A stretch of 64,000 nucleotides of DNA from Viscum album (lineage: Eukaryota > Streptophyta > Magnoliopsida > Santalales > Viscaceae): assembly GCA_963277665.1 (NCBI GenBank), contig OY728160.1, positions 50,080,605 to 50,144,604 on the forward strand. The letters run 5' to 3'. This document shows, one piece after another, positions 37,936-50,110 of the stretch. The position numbers were made by a program, and so were the translations under genes. Position 1 is the first letter of the stretch. Each line of letters starts with the position of its first letter. The notes beneath the pieces are model-generated. The model searched no databases. It had not been told where the DNA came from and saw only the letters and a program-made list of their open reading frames with translations.

Positions 37936-39608
37936 TTTCAATAAAATTATTCTTATTTTGATGTATAGAATGTTAAAATAAAATTGTCTCACCCTTTTCT
38001 TGTTCTGTTGAAGTCTTATGAGCTTTTTACTTGGTTAATTATAACTTAAGACATTAAATTTAGTTCTTAATGAGAGTTCACCCATGGCCTTTATCTATTT
38101 TTTATTTTTTTTTATTTTAAAGAACGTGTTATTGTTACTCTATCATTTATTATTTTCAGATGGATACAAGTTCTTGGTCTTACTAATATTTTATCTTAGA
38201 GAATGATGTTGTTGAGGTTATTAATATAGGATCATGGTTAACATAATTTTTAAACTCATATGAGGATTCATGTTATATAATCACTCAAATGATAAATATT
38301 CATTACACCATGGAGTTTTTAGTTCTGCATCAAGTTTATGTCTTCTTGTTGATGGAATCTATGTTGCATGCTGATTTTTTGTTTAAAATTTCATTTTCAT
38401 AGATTTTAAGTTTACTCACTATATGTATTTAATTTTGGTGGATTAATACCCCTATACATCTTTAAATTGACGTTCTTGTTATTTTAGGGTGTTTTGAATT
38501 CTATTTTCTATGCTATTGAAAATCTAATTGAATCAAATTTTCAAACCTGATACACCAACTTCACTATGTACCCAATATTTAACATGTTACTACTTGAACA
38601 TAATTGAAAAATTATTATTGCTATGACTTATTCATGATACATGTGAATCATTTGTAAAATATTTATAGTTACAAACATCTTTTTTGAAATTCATTGTAAC
38701 CCTTCAATATTTCATCAAACTGGTGAATTGAAAACCTATTTTTATCTTTAAAATTCAAATTTTTTCTCTACCTTTGAATTAAAATTTATAAAAAGTTTGG
38801 TTTTATGTGTGGGGGTAGGTTCTTATTAAATTGGGATAAACTATGCTTTAATGAAAAACACCAACAGAATTATTTTAAAAAAATACAAAATTTTGAGTTC
38901 TTCAAGTTTTTTTATTCACATTCAGTGGGCCAAAAATTTTTTAATTTTGAAAACTATGAAGACACTTTGAAAAGGTTACATCTTAATTACCCCATTAGTT
39001 TAACTGAGTAATTAATTTCCTATCCGATTAGAATCATTTGTCTATGTTCAAGTTTTTGAGATAATGTTATACAACTATATTTTAATTGAAACTTTTTGAA
39101 TTGAATCAAACTTATTAGACATGCATTTAAACAATCTATGAAATGAAAATCCTAATTCAGGTTGAGATTATTTTATTCATTCCTTGATTATTTTATCTTT
39201 AAGCAAAAATTGTTGGATGATTTAATTATTACTCAATGTATCTGTTGAACTTTTTCATCCATTTATTTGTTCCTAATTTATTTTATTGATAATTATGTTT
39301 CTTTTCACCTGAAGATAAAAAGATGTTTTGAAGTCTCAATTAAATAAAATTTTGTGTTTGTCTAGTTCAATTCCAAAAATTTTAAACGAAATAATTTTAG
39401 TATAATGGTATTTAATCTTTCACCAAATCTACTTACTTTTAAGAGGGAATTTACACTTTCTACTCAAACATAATTCATGGGGGAAAATATTGTTACCATA
39501 ATCAAATCTTTTTGGGATTATAGTTTTTTAATTTTGAGATTCATTATTTCTTATTGAATATGATTATTAATTGCTTGAGGGAAATCAATGATTAAGTATG
39601 GAATATTT
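37936..39608 (+). other. Element E 3' internal region, no gene recognised
   Basis: AT-rich sequence. One 68-codon open frame (38805-39011) has no recognisable domain. It opens at a G-rich GTGTGGGGGTAGG string (38805-38817), a feature seen near the 3' end of some Athila/Tat interiors. A purine-rich GAGGGAAATCAATGA run near 39577 may be the remnant of the polypurine tract. Confidence 0.4.
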
Positions 39609-42585
39609 TGATGTGGCATTTAATTGACTTAATTTTACACATCTTTTATATATGTTTTTTATGTTTTAATTAATTAAGTGTTCCTTATTTGTAAAATTTT
39701 TTCACTATAATTTTATTGTTTAATTTATTAATTAATCATTTTTTATTATTAATTTTTTATTTTTAGATTTTATAATCATCAATTTTTATTTTACTTATTT
39801 TTCCCTATATAATTTATCTAATTACTTTTTAAAATTTTAATTCTAAATTTAACATTAATTATAAGTTTTTTTTTGTTTCATTGTTTTAATTAAATAAATC
39901 ATCATTATATATTCATTTAATTATCATAAAATATAATTTTAATTAAAATATTATATTTTTGAAAATTAATTAAAAATTTTAATATTTAATGTGATCTCAA
40001 ATTTTAATTTAATTATTTTAAATTTAATTCTTTAAATCAAATTATAATTTGAGTTTCAAAATAATTACTTTTAATGTTTTTTAAATTTTATTTTAAATCT
40101 AAGTTTATTTTCTAAATTTTAATAATCATAATTTTATTTTTATTAATTTTTCAATTATTTTATTTTAATTAATTCAACTTTATTATTAAGTATGATTTAA
40201 ATAATTATATGTTTTTTTTAAAAAAATTATCAATTGGTTTATGTTTTTATTTAATTAAAATAATAATTTAAGTAAAAATAATAATAAATTGAAACTGCTT
40301 TTGTTATTAAATATTATTTTTTTAATTCTAGTTTTTTAGTAATTTTAATAATGTTAATTTCCAAATTTTATGTATCTGGGTAGGTTCTGCCATTATAGAT
40401 CCACTGGTAGTAGTTGAGCTACCGATCTCTGTTTCTAATACTGCCTCCCTTAGCGGTAGAAAAGAAGAGCACCTTTATCACCGCTAACTCCCTTCCAATG
40501 GAAGAAAATAATGCTACCACTAGACCAACAACCTCTACCAGAAACTCCTCCATTCCTTCAATCCATCGTTGGACACTGAGTCACCACCAGGAAAAATAAA
40601 GCACCAGACCCACCATTAAAACAGCCTCTGCCAACCTTTCTCATAGTCGCGAGTCACTAATACCTCTCGACTCACTGTCAGCCATGACATTTCATCGAAT
40701 GGCCTACCTCTAGGCTTCGAGTCTCTGCCAAATCAAGCCATTACCACAAAAACTCATCGCAACAAACTAGTCATCGTTGTAACACCCACTGCTATTTCTC
40801 ACCCTCCCCCAAGAAGATCTATCGCTAGTGTTCAACCACCATTATTGTCACCACAACCCAGTTATGAAATAGAAACTCCACCACACTAGATTTATGAACT
40901 CGGACAACCACGGTGAAACCAAACCCAAATTTCAAAAACCCTAAAAAATTACTGACTTTTCTTTAGATTTGGAAATCCATAAACCATGACTAAATCCAAA
41001 ACCACCATCAAATAAGACCACTTTGACCCTCTCTATCCCTCAAATGAAGGATTTCATGCATGATGTGCCACCATTATTGGAGGAGGAGCCATAGAAAAGA
41101 TAATTGTGCTAAGAACCTCCTTCTAGAATAAGTAACCCACAGTTAATGGGAGCCACAAGGAAGAGGGGTCTCAATAGTGGATAAGTTCATAAGAAAAATA
41201 AATAAATAATAATAATAATAATAACAAAAAATATATATAACTAATTATAAATTATTAAACATAATCATTTAATATATATATATATCTAGTGATAATAAGG
41301 AAAATGATAATATAAATGTATTTATAATCTTATAATTATTTTTATAAAAATTTTATAATTAATAAGTATATAAGTAAATATACTTATTTATAATAATGAT
41401 AATAATTTTATATTTATTATAGTCATATTTTTTATAATAATAATAATTATTATAATGTATTAATTATTTAGTGTTTTAATTTATAGAATCAAGCATGGAA
41501 TTTTTCATTCTATAATAATGAATCAACAATTATCACATATAGGTGAAGATATTCCCAGGCCAGTGTCATGTGTAAGAGGAATAAGTAAAGGATGACCTAA
41601 TTCGGGGTACAACATTAGTGACCAACAATAATATGATAGAGAATTTGTTTGGTGTAAAATTATAAAATAGGATATGTATCTTTTCATCGAAAGATACATA
41701 CTTGATTTCAGAGAGCAAGACCAGGAGATGATTCACGATATTGAACAGGGAGGTCAGGACAAACTGAGTAGTAGAGGAGTAGAGAAGAGTGATTAGTGTT
41801 AGTGGGAGAATTATTATCTATTGTTTTTTAAATTGAATTTCTTTCATTTTGATTTTGTTAGTATTCTTGGGTAAACACTTTATCTATGGGAAATAAAATT
41901 ATGTTGATTTAATTATATGTTCTTCTTCTCATTTTAGTTCATAGAATCAGAATTTCTTGGAAATATCATTTCTGATTTTATCAAAAAAAATTATTTTTCC
42001 TCCATTGTTTTTAAATTCCAAACCTCAAGATCAATCGGTGATATTGATCTTGAATTAATTTATTCATCCTTAATTTAAAAACTTACAAAAATAATCAAGG
42101 AGATTGTTCCTGAATGAAATTTCTTTAAATACCTTTTCTTTTTGAGGTTTCCTGAAGTGGTGAAATTAAAGATTCATTAGCTTATGATACTAATATCTTG
42201 GAGAGGGATATTAATCTAATCAATTTTTGAGGATTAAAATACAATTAAATTTCTGTAATGGAGATATCAATTTCAACCGTTGGTTTTTATTTCCTTGTGC
42301 ACCTTTCCTGATTGTATTTTTTCATCCCCCTTTCTCAATACCCATTCATCATTTCTATTTCATATTTCTTAAAAATAGATGGATTCATCATCATTGAAAA
42401 TTTCTTTCATTAATATCGAAAATTTTAATAAAAAAATATTTTCTTCCAGTATTTATAGTGTGTTTTTTTAAAAAAATGGTACCCATCCCTTCCATGTGGT
42501 TCGAAACATTAAAAACAACTTTACTATAGTAAGTAGGATTTTATAAATAATTAAACTTTGACATGTATCAATAGTGTGTATGTTA
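39609..42585 (+). repeat. Element E 3' LTR
   Basis: It starts TGATGTGGCATTTAATTGAC and ends TGTATGTTA, then the target duplication GTGTT. It parallels the 5' LTR zone by zone, with many substitutions, which shows that the insertion is old. Confidence 0.8.
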
Positions 42586-42590
42586 GTGTT

Positions 42591-42741
42591 CTACATTGAT
42601 CGTGAGAATATAGTATCTACATTGTATCACCTTAAATACTCACTGCTAGTTGACAGCCACTAGATTATGGGGATATACACTTGAGGTCATGTGTCTAATT
42701 AGATTGATCACTTATCAATGAACCAGACCTGGGATGTTAAA
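42591..42741 (+). repeat. Element A 3' LTR, displaced end piece
   Basis: It matches 24660-24814, for example TATCACCTTAAATACTCACTG here against TATCACCTTATACCCTCACCG there. It completes the 3' LTR beyond element E. Confidence 0.8.
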
Positions 42742-42782
42742 AGAGATCAGATACACTACCCACAACTTCACTAACCCATGAC
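42742..42782 (-). other. Element B leader/gag fragment between A and F
   Basis: 41 bp separate the end of element A from the target-site duplication of element F. By position it belongs to element B. It is too short to show coding on its own. Confidence 0.5.
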
Positions 42783-42787
42783 ATTAG

Positions 42788-44719
42788 TGTTGGAGTTGGT
42801 GGACTAGAACCCACTAATTTGGACTTTATTCATTAATAAATACCTTATCACATATTTATTGCTCTTCTATGGGACAATTCATGTGATAAAGTCCAAAGGA
42901 TAGTTGTTGCATTAAAGGGTCATATCGGATCCCTAATATGATGAGAACCTGGAAGTTCCATAACATTGTTCTTGAATATATGTTCTATGTCTGGATGATG
43001 CTATTTGAGGGACACAAATAATAAAGGCCATTAGGGGTGAGGACTCATAAAACTTTGAGGCACCTTCTCATGGTGTGAACCCTTGGTAATATTCAGGAGG
43101 ATATTATGAGAACAAGACCCACCAGTAGGAAATCCACATTTCATAGTTCCATTGGACGTTCCTATCTAAAGATGTGTGTATCTTTCCTTAGACTTTAATA
43201 TTATTATTAATGGGTATTATAACTCACGCACATAGATGTATTGATGAAAACTGTGATGACACACTGTTCGTAATGAGGTATGATATGTTGGGTGTGTCAC
43301 AATTAATATTGCATTAATCGATAATGGGTGAAATGATTTTTCCATTCTATTCCATAATGGAAGTAGATATCTCATGCCCTTTGATGGAATTGATATAGTC
43401 CAATTAAATCCATGGACATGGTGAGGAATGGGCAAGTTCAATTCTGGAAAGTCAAAGAAATAATAATTGAGCACATGGTTTGATGGGACTAGCATGCAAC
43501 CTACTTGATTCTAGATATCGAGACAAAGGGATTACATTACATGGTAAGTGTTCGTAGGAGGTGAAACGTCATTTTGGCGTTAACTTCTTTCTCTATGGGT
43601 GCATTGGTATGTTACTAGATGCTAACCTTGGACTTTAGGCAGGCTCTTCCTAATGCCAGTGAGAAAGAGACCTAGAGGGTTACACACTAAGTGTGTCCAA
43701 ATATCTCACTTAAATATTAATTTAACAAGTTGAATAAAGATTATTCTCGATTGTGGTTTAATAATTATTCAAGGATTCCAGATCTCATTTATTTTGACAC
43801 TAATTATTTAAGAGAATTTATTGTGGTAGAAATAATATATTTCATAGAAAGTAAGGCATTGATATTTATTTGGGAAATATATAACATTATTCAATGTCTG
43901 CTAAATGTGGCGGAGGTAATAAAGAGAACTAAAAAAAATTACATTTCATGTATATTAATATACACACTGTGTATTTTTTTCATAGAATTTGTGAGAAATA
44001 ATATTATTTATTTAATTAGATAATATTTGTTGTAATTTTTTGGGTGCATGTCATGTAATAATAATAGTTAACTATTATTATTAGACCTGAGGTCTTACTA
44101 AATATTAAATGAAATGAATAAATGCTTTTAGGTAATTAATTCATTTTATTATTCTAATTAATTAAAATCCCAATTATATAATTCTCATTAGCTTATCCAT
44201 TTTTTGGGGTTGTGCACAACAGATCTAGAGAAATATATCAATCCAAGAGAGAATTCTTTTTTTATAAGAATGCTCTCAAGCTACGAGAGAGAGATCCTCC
44301 TCCACCGGATCAGGGTGATTAAAGGAAGATATCACAAGTGAAGGATCTTCTTCTCTAGCACCCAGAGATCCCTTCGGCGACGTCCAGAGATACGTTGAGC
44401 ACATGTGTCTCACCTTTAGAGGAATCCTACACATGGATTCTACAACACAATGATGGATTACTTTGGATTGTGACTGGAAACATCAACAGAGAGATAATTT
44501 TATCAAGGTAATTCTTTTATTTTAATTAAATTAATTATAACCCACTTATGATGATACTATCTATGTTTATGGGACTCCCATATTTTCTTTTTTTCTTCAT
44601 TCTATTTTGATGATTCTGAATTTTATTATCGTGACAAATCTCGGATTAAATTTCATTAACAGAAAAAATTAAAGTTTGGTGCACCCACCAACATGCTTCT
44701 GGTACTCCTGGAACCTACA
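42788..44719 (+). repeat. Element F 5' LTR (1932 bp)
   Basis: It starts TGTTGGAGTTGG right after ATTAG and ends CCTACA at 44714-44719. A near-palindromic TATATTAATATACAC region lies near 43951. The 3' LTR shares the block GTTGTTGCATTAAAGGGTCA (42904 against 50940). The minus-strand open frame 43217-43495 inside it is noise. Confidence 0.9.
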
Positions 44720-44720
44720 A

Positions 44721-44733
44721 GTTGTATCAGAGT
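44721..44733 (+). other. Primer-binding site of element F
   Basis: GTTGTATCAGAGT begins one base after the LTR. It is nearly the complement of initiator-Met tRNA, as in most plant copia elements. Confidence 0.75.
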
Positions 44734-46929
44734 AGTCATATCATTGATTATAATTTTGTAGTGTTTAATTGTGTATTTACACATTTAATAATTTAGTGGT
44801 TTCAATTCAAGTTAATATATCTGTAAATCTGAATATCGAGATCTATTCCTATTATTTATTTCTCGTTCACCTTACAAAAACTGTTTTTTCTTTTGATTTT
44901 GATTAAAATAAAACAGAGCATCTCATCTTGAGGTTATAAATCTTCTGGGTCATACAAAACGAGAATACACGTCGTGTATTCGGTAGTACATGTCATGTAT
45001 TATAGGTTCAATGCACTAGGATGGTCCGCTGAAATAGGTCGTGTCATTGGATCTTATATAAGTCATTAAGACTCCGTGTGTTGCCCAAGAATAGGTGGCA
45101 CACGGTTTCGGAATTACACGTTGTGTGTCCCCCTGAACACGGCGTATAGTCCCTTTAGGTTAGGGTTTGACCGTGTACCCTGAACATGGCTCGCCCAGTT
45201 AGAAACCACGTAATGTGGATACTACACGGTGTGTGTCCCAATGAACACGCCGTGTACTCCAAAGATTTCCAAAGTACATTTACACGCCATGGCCTTGATT
45301 GTGTACTTAAAATGGATGATGAACAAAAGTACACACCATGTAGTCGGAACTACATGCTTTATACTCATCTAAATTACGTAGATTTATTAAAATTTATTAT
45401 TATATTATACAAACCCTTTAGATGTGTACCGTAGTGTAAGCGTAAAGATTAGGCACCACCATTAATAGGTGTTTTATATATGTGTGTTTAATTTAACATA
45501 TGCATACTGTTTATTTCAACTCATTGGGTTGTTATAAACAATAATTCACTGGGATGCCTCCAAGATACATGTTACATACAAAGATAATTTTAAATGAATT
45601 TATTTGTCTAAAATTATGATGGATGAGAATCTAAAGGAAATTCAGAAAAGGGTTTAAGATAAAAGTATTAATTAATTAAAGATAATTAATTGATTCGAGC
45701 GTGATTTATCTAAATCAAGAATGATTAAATAATAGAATTCTATTTTTATTTATGCGTATATATCATTGTATGTATGGATGATAATGAGCTAGACCAAGAC
45801 ATTTTTATGTGAATGGTTACTTTTAATTTATTTATTTAAATTAAATTTGTTGGCATGTGAGCCTTTTCTTCATTAATATGTAGGTCCTGCGTGCACAAGG
45901 TTTCCTTTATGTAAGACCCTATTTTACCCCTCACCTATGTGTGAGATAAAATAATATGTAATGGATGGAGCTCCCATGCTAGTGGAGGCGGTGCAAGTTA
46001 GGAGCCATGTTGAAACCAATCCAAGGAGATTCAAATGTGGATAGGTGGAAAGCTGTAAACACAAACCCAAAAAGGGTCAAGGTGTTTCTCCCCTAGGTCA
46101 TGGGTTAGTTTATCAATTCCTAGATAAACTAACCAATAGAACAATCTCATGATCATACCATTTATTTTATTTCTGATAGTTTCACGATTTATTTTTTGTG
46201 GGTGTTTTATCACGGTCACACAATTAATTAATTAAACAAACATGCAAGATGAAACAAAAATAAGACTGAATTATGTGTAAATATTATCTTAGACATGTTT
46301 AATCACTTAAATATATCTCACTTAATATTAAAAATAATGTAATCAAAGATAATAAAATATAAATTTACGTATAAGGATAAAAGCCCTCAAAAAAATATTT
46401 AGTTGGTATAGCCTTCCATAATCATGGTTAGAATTGAACAATAGTTCAAAGTACTTGACCAACCCTAGTTAGGGTGCTTTCAATTATCAGGGAATTCTAA
46501 TTCATGGTTTTTGGTTGAATAGACATGGTTCACATCAAGGGTTGACTACCACAGCAGTACTTGGTTGGACCAAGATGCAATGGTTGTGGAAACCCAAAAT
46601 AAAAGGATTTCAGGATTGGGGAGTCCACTCAACAGATCAAGGAGTTGTGGGATAATGCAATTGGCATTTGGAATACCTACCTAAAACCATTCTTGTTTCT
46701 TGACCAAACCTCTTTGGGGTAATGTGAAGGGCAATATGGATCCTTGATGCTAGAATATTTAGGCAACAGAATATTCCAAAGTCAATGGTGAGGGCTATTG
46801 GATTTCGATAAAATAGTGGGAGACTAATAAGTATTAATTTATTTATTTGTCTCAGTTTTATAAAAAAAAAGTTTTAAACCTTTTCTCATCTTAATTTTTA
46901 GAAATGTAAAAAATTAACTTCAAACATAT
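44734..46929 (+). other. Element F leader with CpG-bearing near-palindromes
   Basis: The 2.2 kb before gag has no recognised protein domain. From 44965 to 45342 it carries repeated near-palindromes of the form TACACG..CGTGTA. These include ATACACGTCGTGTAT at 44965, AACACGGCGTAT at 45136, TACACGGTGTGT at 45223 and AACACGCCGTGT at 45244. Two of them form a paired unit repeated 108 bp apart (45115 and 45223). The open frame 45186-45434 passes through these repeats and is probably fortuitous. The rest, to 46929, shows nothing identifiable. Confidence 0.55.
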
Positions 46930-47500
46930 CACTGTGAGCCATACTCGAGAAGGAGAACCTTCTTACCAACACCAATTTCCAGGAATGGCAGAGTCGTTTA
47001 TGGGTCATCCTTCGCCATGAGAGGAAATTGTAGGTGTTGGAAGATCCTGTTCCAGTTGCACCTAGAAAATAGACAATTGATGGAAACTATCCTTCCATAT
47101 GAAACATGTGGATTATTCCACAGATGTCAAATGTTTCATGATACCGTCCATGTCTAATGATATCTTTAAGAAACATGAAAAGTTTTACGTGTATAGCATG
47201 ATGTCTCACCTTAAGGATCTCTATCAATAGAAGGTGATAAATGAGAGATATGAGTTCTTCAATGCTTTGTTTACAACTAATCTCGGAGATTCTATGCTAT
47301 CTGGGCCTCATGTATTCAATCTTATTAGCTACAGTCAATTCTTGGACATCTTAGGGGTTAAATTCCTGAATGTGTTGCATACATATCTCATCCTATCATC
47401 ACTACCCAAGACCTTATCTAGCTTTATTCTCAACTATAACATGAGCAACAATGAGAAGAGTCTATTAGAACTTCATACCTTAATTTTCCATGTAGATTAA
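46930..47500 (+). pseudogene. Element F gag, broken
   Basis: It begins near a TNTNFQEWQSRLWVILRHE reading (about 46960-47015), typical of the N-terminal part of copia gag. It ends with NYNMSNNEKSLLELHTLI (47438-47494), a conserved motif of the gag core. Stops and at least one frame change lie between them. Gag would form the particle. The last part is open from 47234 to 47500, where a single TAA separates it from the next segment in the same frame. Confidence 0.7.
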
Positions 47501-48121
47501 TACATGGGGTTTGACAAACCCACATTCCTTTTGGTGAATAAGAAAAGTAAGGACAATGAAAAGGGTCCAAGGATTCATAAACGGTCTCAATCCCCTGAGT
47601 ATAATCCCTCTAAGAAGGGGATGATCCAGAGGCATGGCAAGGAATGGGAGGCGGTATGTATTGCATGTGGAAAGCTATTCCACCAGAATAGGAACTACAC
47701 CCAAGATCATGGGGATGCTAAAGGTTCATTCATTATCGAGTGTAATATTTCCATTTCTATACATTGTGTATTAGATATAGCTTTTGGGGCTCACATCTGT
47801 ATTCAAATGTAGGAACCAAATAGATTTATAAAGATTACGAGAGGAGGGGTGGATCTACGAGCTACCAATGACATGAGGCTAGCTGTATAGGCCATTGGCG
47901 TTTACCATCTCTCATTTCCAACTAGAATGATTTTGGTTTTACATAACTGATATTATGTGCCTAGTGTCACCAAGAACATAATTTCTATATCAAATTTGGA
48001 TATGGATAGATTTATTTTCACATTTAGAAATAAGGGTTGTTTATTTTACAAGAATAATGTGTGTTATATCATGTAGTATTTAAATAATGTTTTCTATGTA
48101 TTAAATTACGAAAACCAAGTA
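47501..48121 (+). pseudogene. Element F zinc knuckle and protease, broken
   Basis: It is in the same frame as the gag end. CIACGKLFHQNRNYTQD (47660-47710) is a zinc-knuckle remnant: two Cys remain, the His is shifted, and the last Cys is lost. The protease site reads CVLDIAFGAHIC (47767-47802), where related copia elements have a catalytic Asp-Thr/Ser-Gly; here Asp is kept and the next residues are Ile-Ala. YYVPSVTKNIISISNLD (47950-48000) follows, the usual end of this region. Stops interrupt it. Confidence 0.7.
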
Positions 48122-49000
48122 TTGGAAATCGATAACAAAACAAACTCACATGACTCATACATCACCCAATTGTGGCATCACCACCTCGGTTATGAAAACA
48201 AGAAGTGCTTGGCAAAGCTCTACCAAGATGGTTATTTAGACTCTATTGAGATAAAACTGCTTGATATATGTCATTCTTGTTTAAAAGGTAAAATGACCAA
48301 GCCGCCTTTCGTTGGAAAAGGTTAAAGGGACATAGATATTCTAGGATTGGTGTATACAGATGTGTGTGGAACATTTCAAATAGAAGCAAGAGGTGGATAT
48401 TCTTACTCCATTACTTTAACTGATGAATGTAATAGATACGGATATGTCTAATTAATGAGGTATAAGTTAGTGTCATTATTGAAATTTAAGGAATTTAATA
48501 ATGAATTAGAGAATCATCTTTATAATAAGATAAAGAAGCTTTAATCGGATCGAGGTGGGGAATAACTAAACCAAGAGTTCATCGATATTCTATAGGAGTC
48601 TGGGATTCTATCTCAGCTTACTCCTCCATATACACCATAGTGGAATGGTGTTAGTGAAAGGGGGAACTGTACATTGTTAGACATGGTGAGGACAATGATG
48701 ATTCATGCAGATCTTCCATTATCATTTTGGGGATATGCATTACAAACTATAGCATACACATTAAATTGAGTACCAAATAAGGTAGAAAATGGAATTACCT
48801 ATGAGTTACAGAATGGAAAGAAACCCATTTTGTCGTAGACATGTGTATGGGGATACAAGGCATTTTTAAGGCTTTCTCAGGCAACAAACTAGCACCATGG
48901 GGCATAAGGTGTATCTTTATAGGATATCCCAAGGAAATGAAAGGATATTACCTATAAAACCATTAATAAAAGAAAGTGATTGTCGCCAGATAAGTCATCT
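48122..49000 (+). pseudogene. Element F pre-integrase domain and integrase, broken
   Basis: LWHHHLGYENKKCLAKL and CHSCLKGKMTKPPF (48168-48310) give the His-His-Cys-Cys zinc domain. The core then reads YTDVCGTF with the first catalytic Asp (48356), TDECNRYGYV, SDRGGE with the Asp replaced in context by SDRGG, TPPYTP and WNGVSERGN with the catalytic Glu (48641-48661), and FWGYAL. Stops are scattered. A frameshift at about 48840-48890 moves the reading from frame 2 to frame 1, giving CIFIGYPKEMKGYY afterwards. Confidence 0.8.
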
Positions 49001-50110
49001 TTCTTGAGATAGAGAACATACTCAAAAAGAATAGTGGGAGAAAGATTGACTTCAATGAAGTTGATGCTTAAGATACACAAGAGTTGGTACAAGAACAAGT
49101 TCTATAGGTCCCTATGTAAGAGGTTCCAAAAACACAAGTACTTCTTAAGAGCTCAATAGAGTTAAGGGAACCATATAGATTTTGTTTCCTAGTCACAGAG
49201 AATGGTGAATCATTATATTTGGACAATGATGAACCTATATCCTACAAGGAAGTAATAGAAATCTCAGAATCTGCAAGATTACTATAAGATATGAATTCTA
49301 AGATGGATTCCATGTATCAGAAACAATTTTAGGTTCTGGTCGATGAGCCGGTTGATGTAAATCATGTCGGATGCAAATTTGTATTCAAGAGAAAACTATT
49401 CATGGAAGTTAAATGTATCACCTATAAAGTATGGATAGTGGACAAAGGATTCAAACATCGTCAAGGAATTGACTATGATGAAGCCTTATTGCCAGTTTTC
49501 ATTTTTAAATCCATTAGAATAATACTTTCCATAGCAACTTACCATGCCTAAGATATTTTCCAAATGGATGTCAAAAACTCATTCCTCAATAGGGACCATC
49601 AAGAAGATGTATACATGACACAACCAGTAGGGCTTGTGACACTAGGTGAAGCCAAATGGGTTTGTAAGTTGAAGAGATCCAATTATCGGTTAAAGAAAGC
49701 ATCCAAGTCATGGAACATTTGATTTGATGAAGCCATAAAAGAAAAAAAATTCATTAAGAACAAATGTGAGCCATGTGTTTATAAACGCTTTAATGGGAAT
49801 GAGGTCATTATACTAATAGTATATGTTGATGATGTATTAATTATTGGAAACGATTTACTAGTCTTACAGTTAATTAAGGACTGGTTGAACAAGTGTTTAT
49901 CCATAAAGGACTTGGGTGAAGCGCCCTAAATTCTAGGGATCAAGATCATTCATGATAGATCCAAGAGGTTTCTTGGACAAAGTCAGGATACATACATTGA
50001 CCAGATACTAAAGAGATTTACTATGGAACAATCCAATAATGGATTGGTTCTGGTGTCACATGGCCTACATCTTTCTAAGAAAATGTACCCTCAGACACAA
50101 TAAGAGAAAG
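49001..50110 (+). pseudogene. Element F reverse transcriptase, stops but motifs intact
   Basis: Frame 1 reads CKFVFKRKL (49374), GIDYDEALLPVF, IATYHA and DIFQMDVKNSFLN with the first catalytic Asp (about 49566). Next come VYMTQPVG and then IVYVDDVLIIGND (49817-49855), with the Tyr-Val-Asp-Asp box intact. LSIKDLGEAP (49899) follows. Only single-base stops break this frame over about 900 bp, so it is the best-preserved RT of the window. Even so, it cannot yield a full protein. Confidence 0.85.

Larger units (their letters stand above)
32721..42585 (+). mobile_element. Element E: large LTR element without gag-pol (LARD-like)
   Basis: The LTRs at 32721-35722 (3002 bp) and 39609-42585 (2977 bp) match from GATGTGGC near the start to ATCAAT near the end. 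They enclose 3886 bp with no recognisable gag, protease, RT or integrase motif in any frame. The target-site duplication is GTGCT (32716-32720) against GTGTT (42586-42590), four of five bases. Long LTRs and a long non-gag-pol interior fit the class called large retrotransposon derivatives. The interior carries a decayed, acid- and lysine-rich reading frame. It is inserted in the 3' LTR of element A. Confidence 0.75.
17859..42741 (+). mobile_element. Element A: Ty3/gypsy chromovirus with nested insertions
   Basis: The 5' LTR is in two pieces, 17859-18430 and 22777-24814, and the 3' LTR is in two pieces, 30246-32720 and 42591-42741. Rejoined, they give about 2610 and 2626 bp. Matching landmarks include AGAGAGGTACTGATCC (17877) against AGAGAGGTAAGGATC (30264), and the four-unit tandem array. 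Internal parts are a primer-binding site, a 1.1-kb leader, gag, protease, RT, RNase H, integrase, chromodomain and polypurine tract. The target-site duplication is not clear. The element sits in the gag/leader of element B and hosts elements S and E. Confidence 0.85.

Noticed and set aside
43217..43495. 92-codon minus-strand open frame, partly repeated at 51351-51563
   Set aside because: Both lie in the LTRs of element F, so the resemblance is due to LTR duplication and not to a gene.
45186..45434. 82-codon open frame in the copia leader
   Set aside because: It runs through the palindromic repeats and has no domain. The repeats explain its length.
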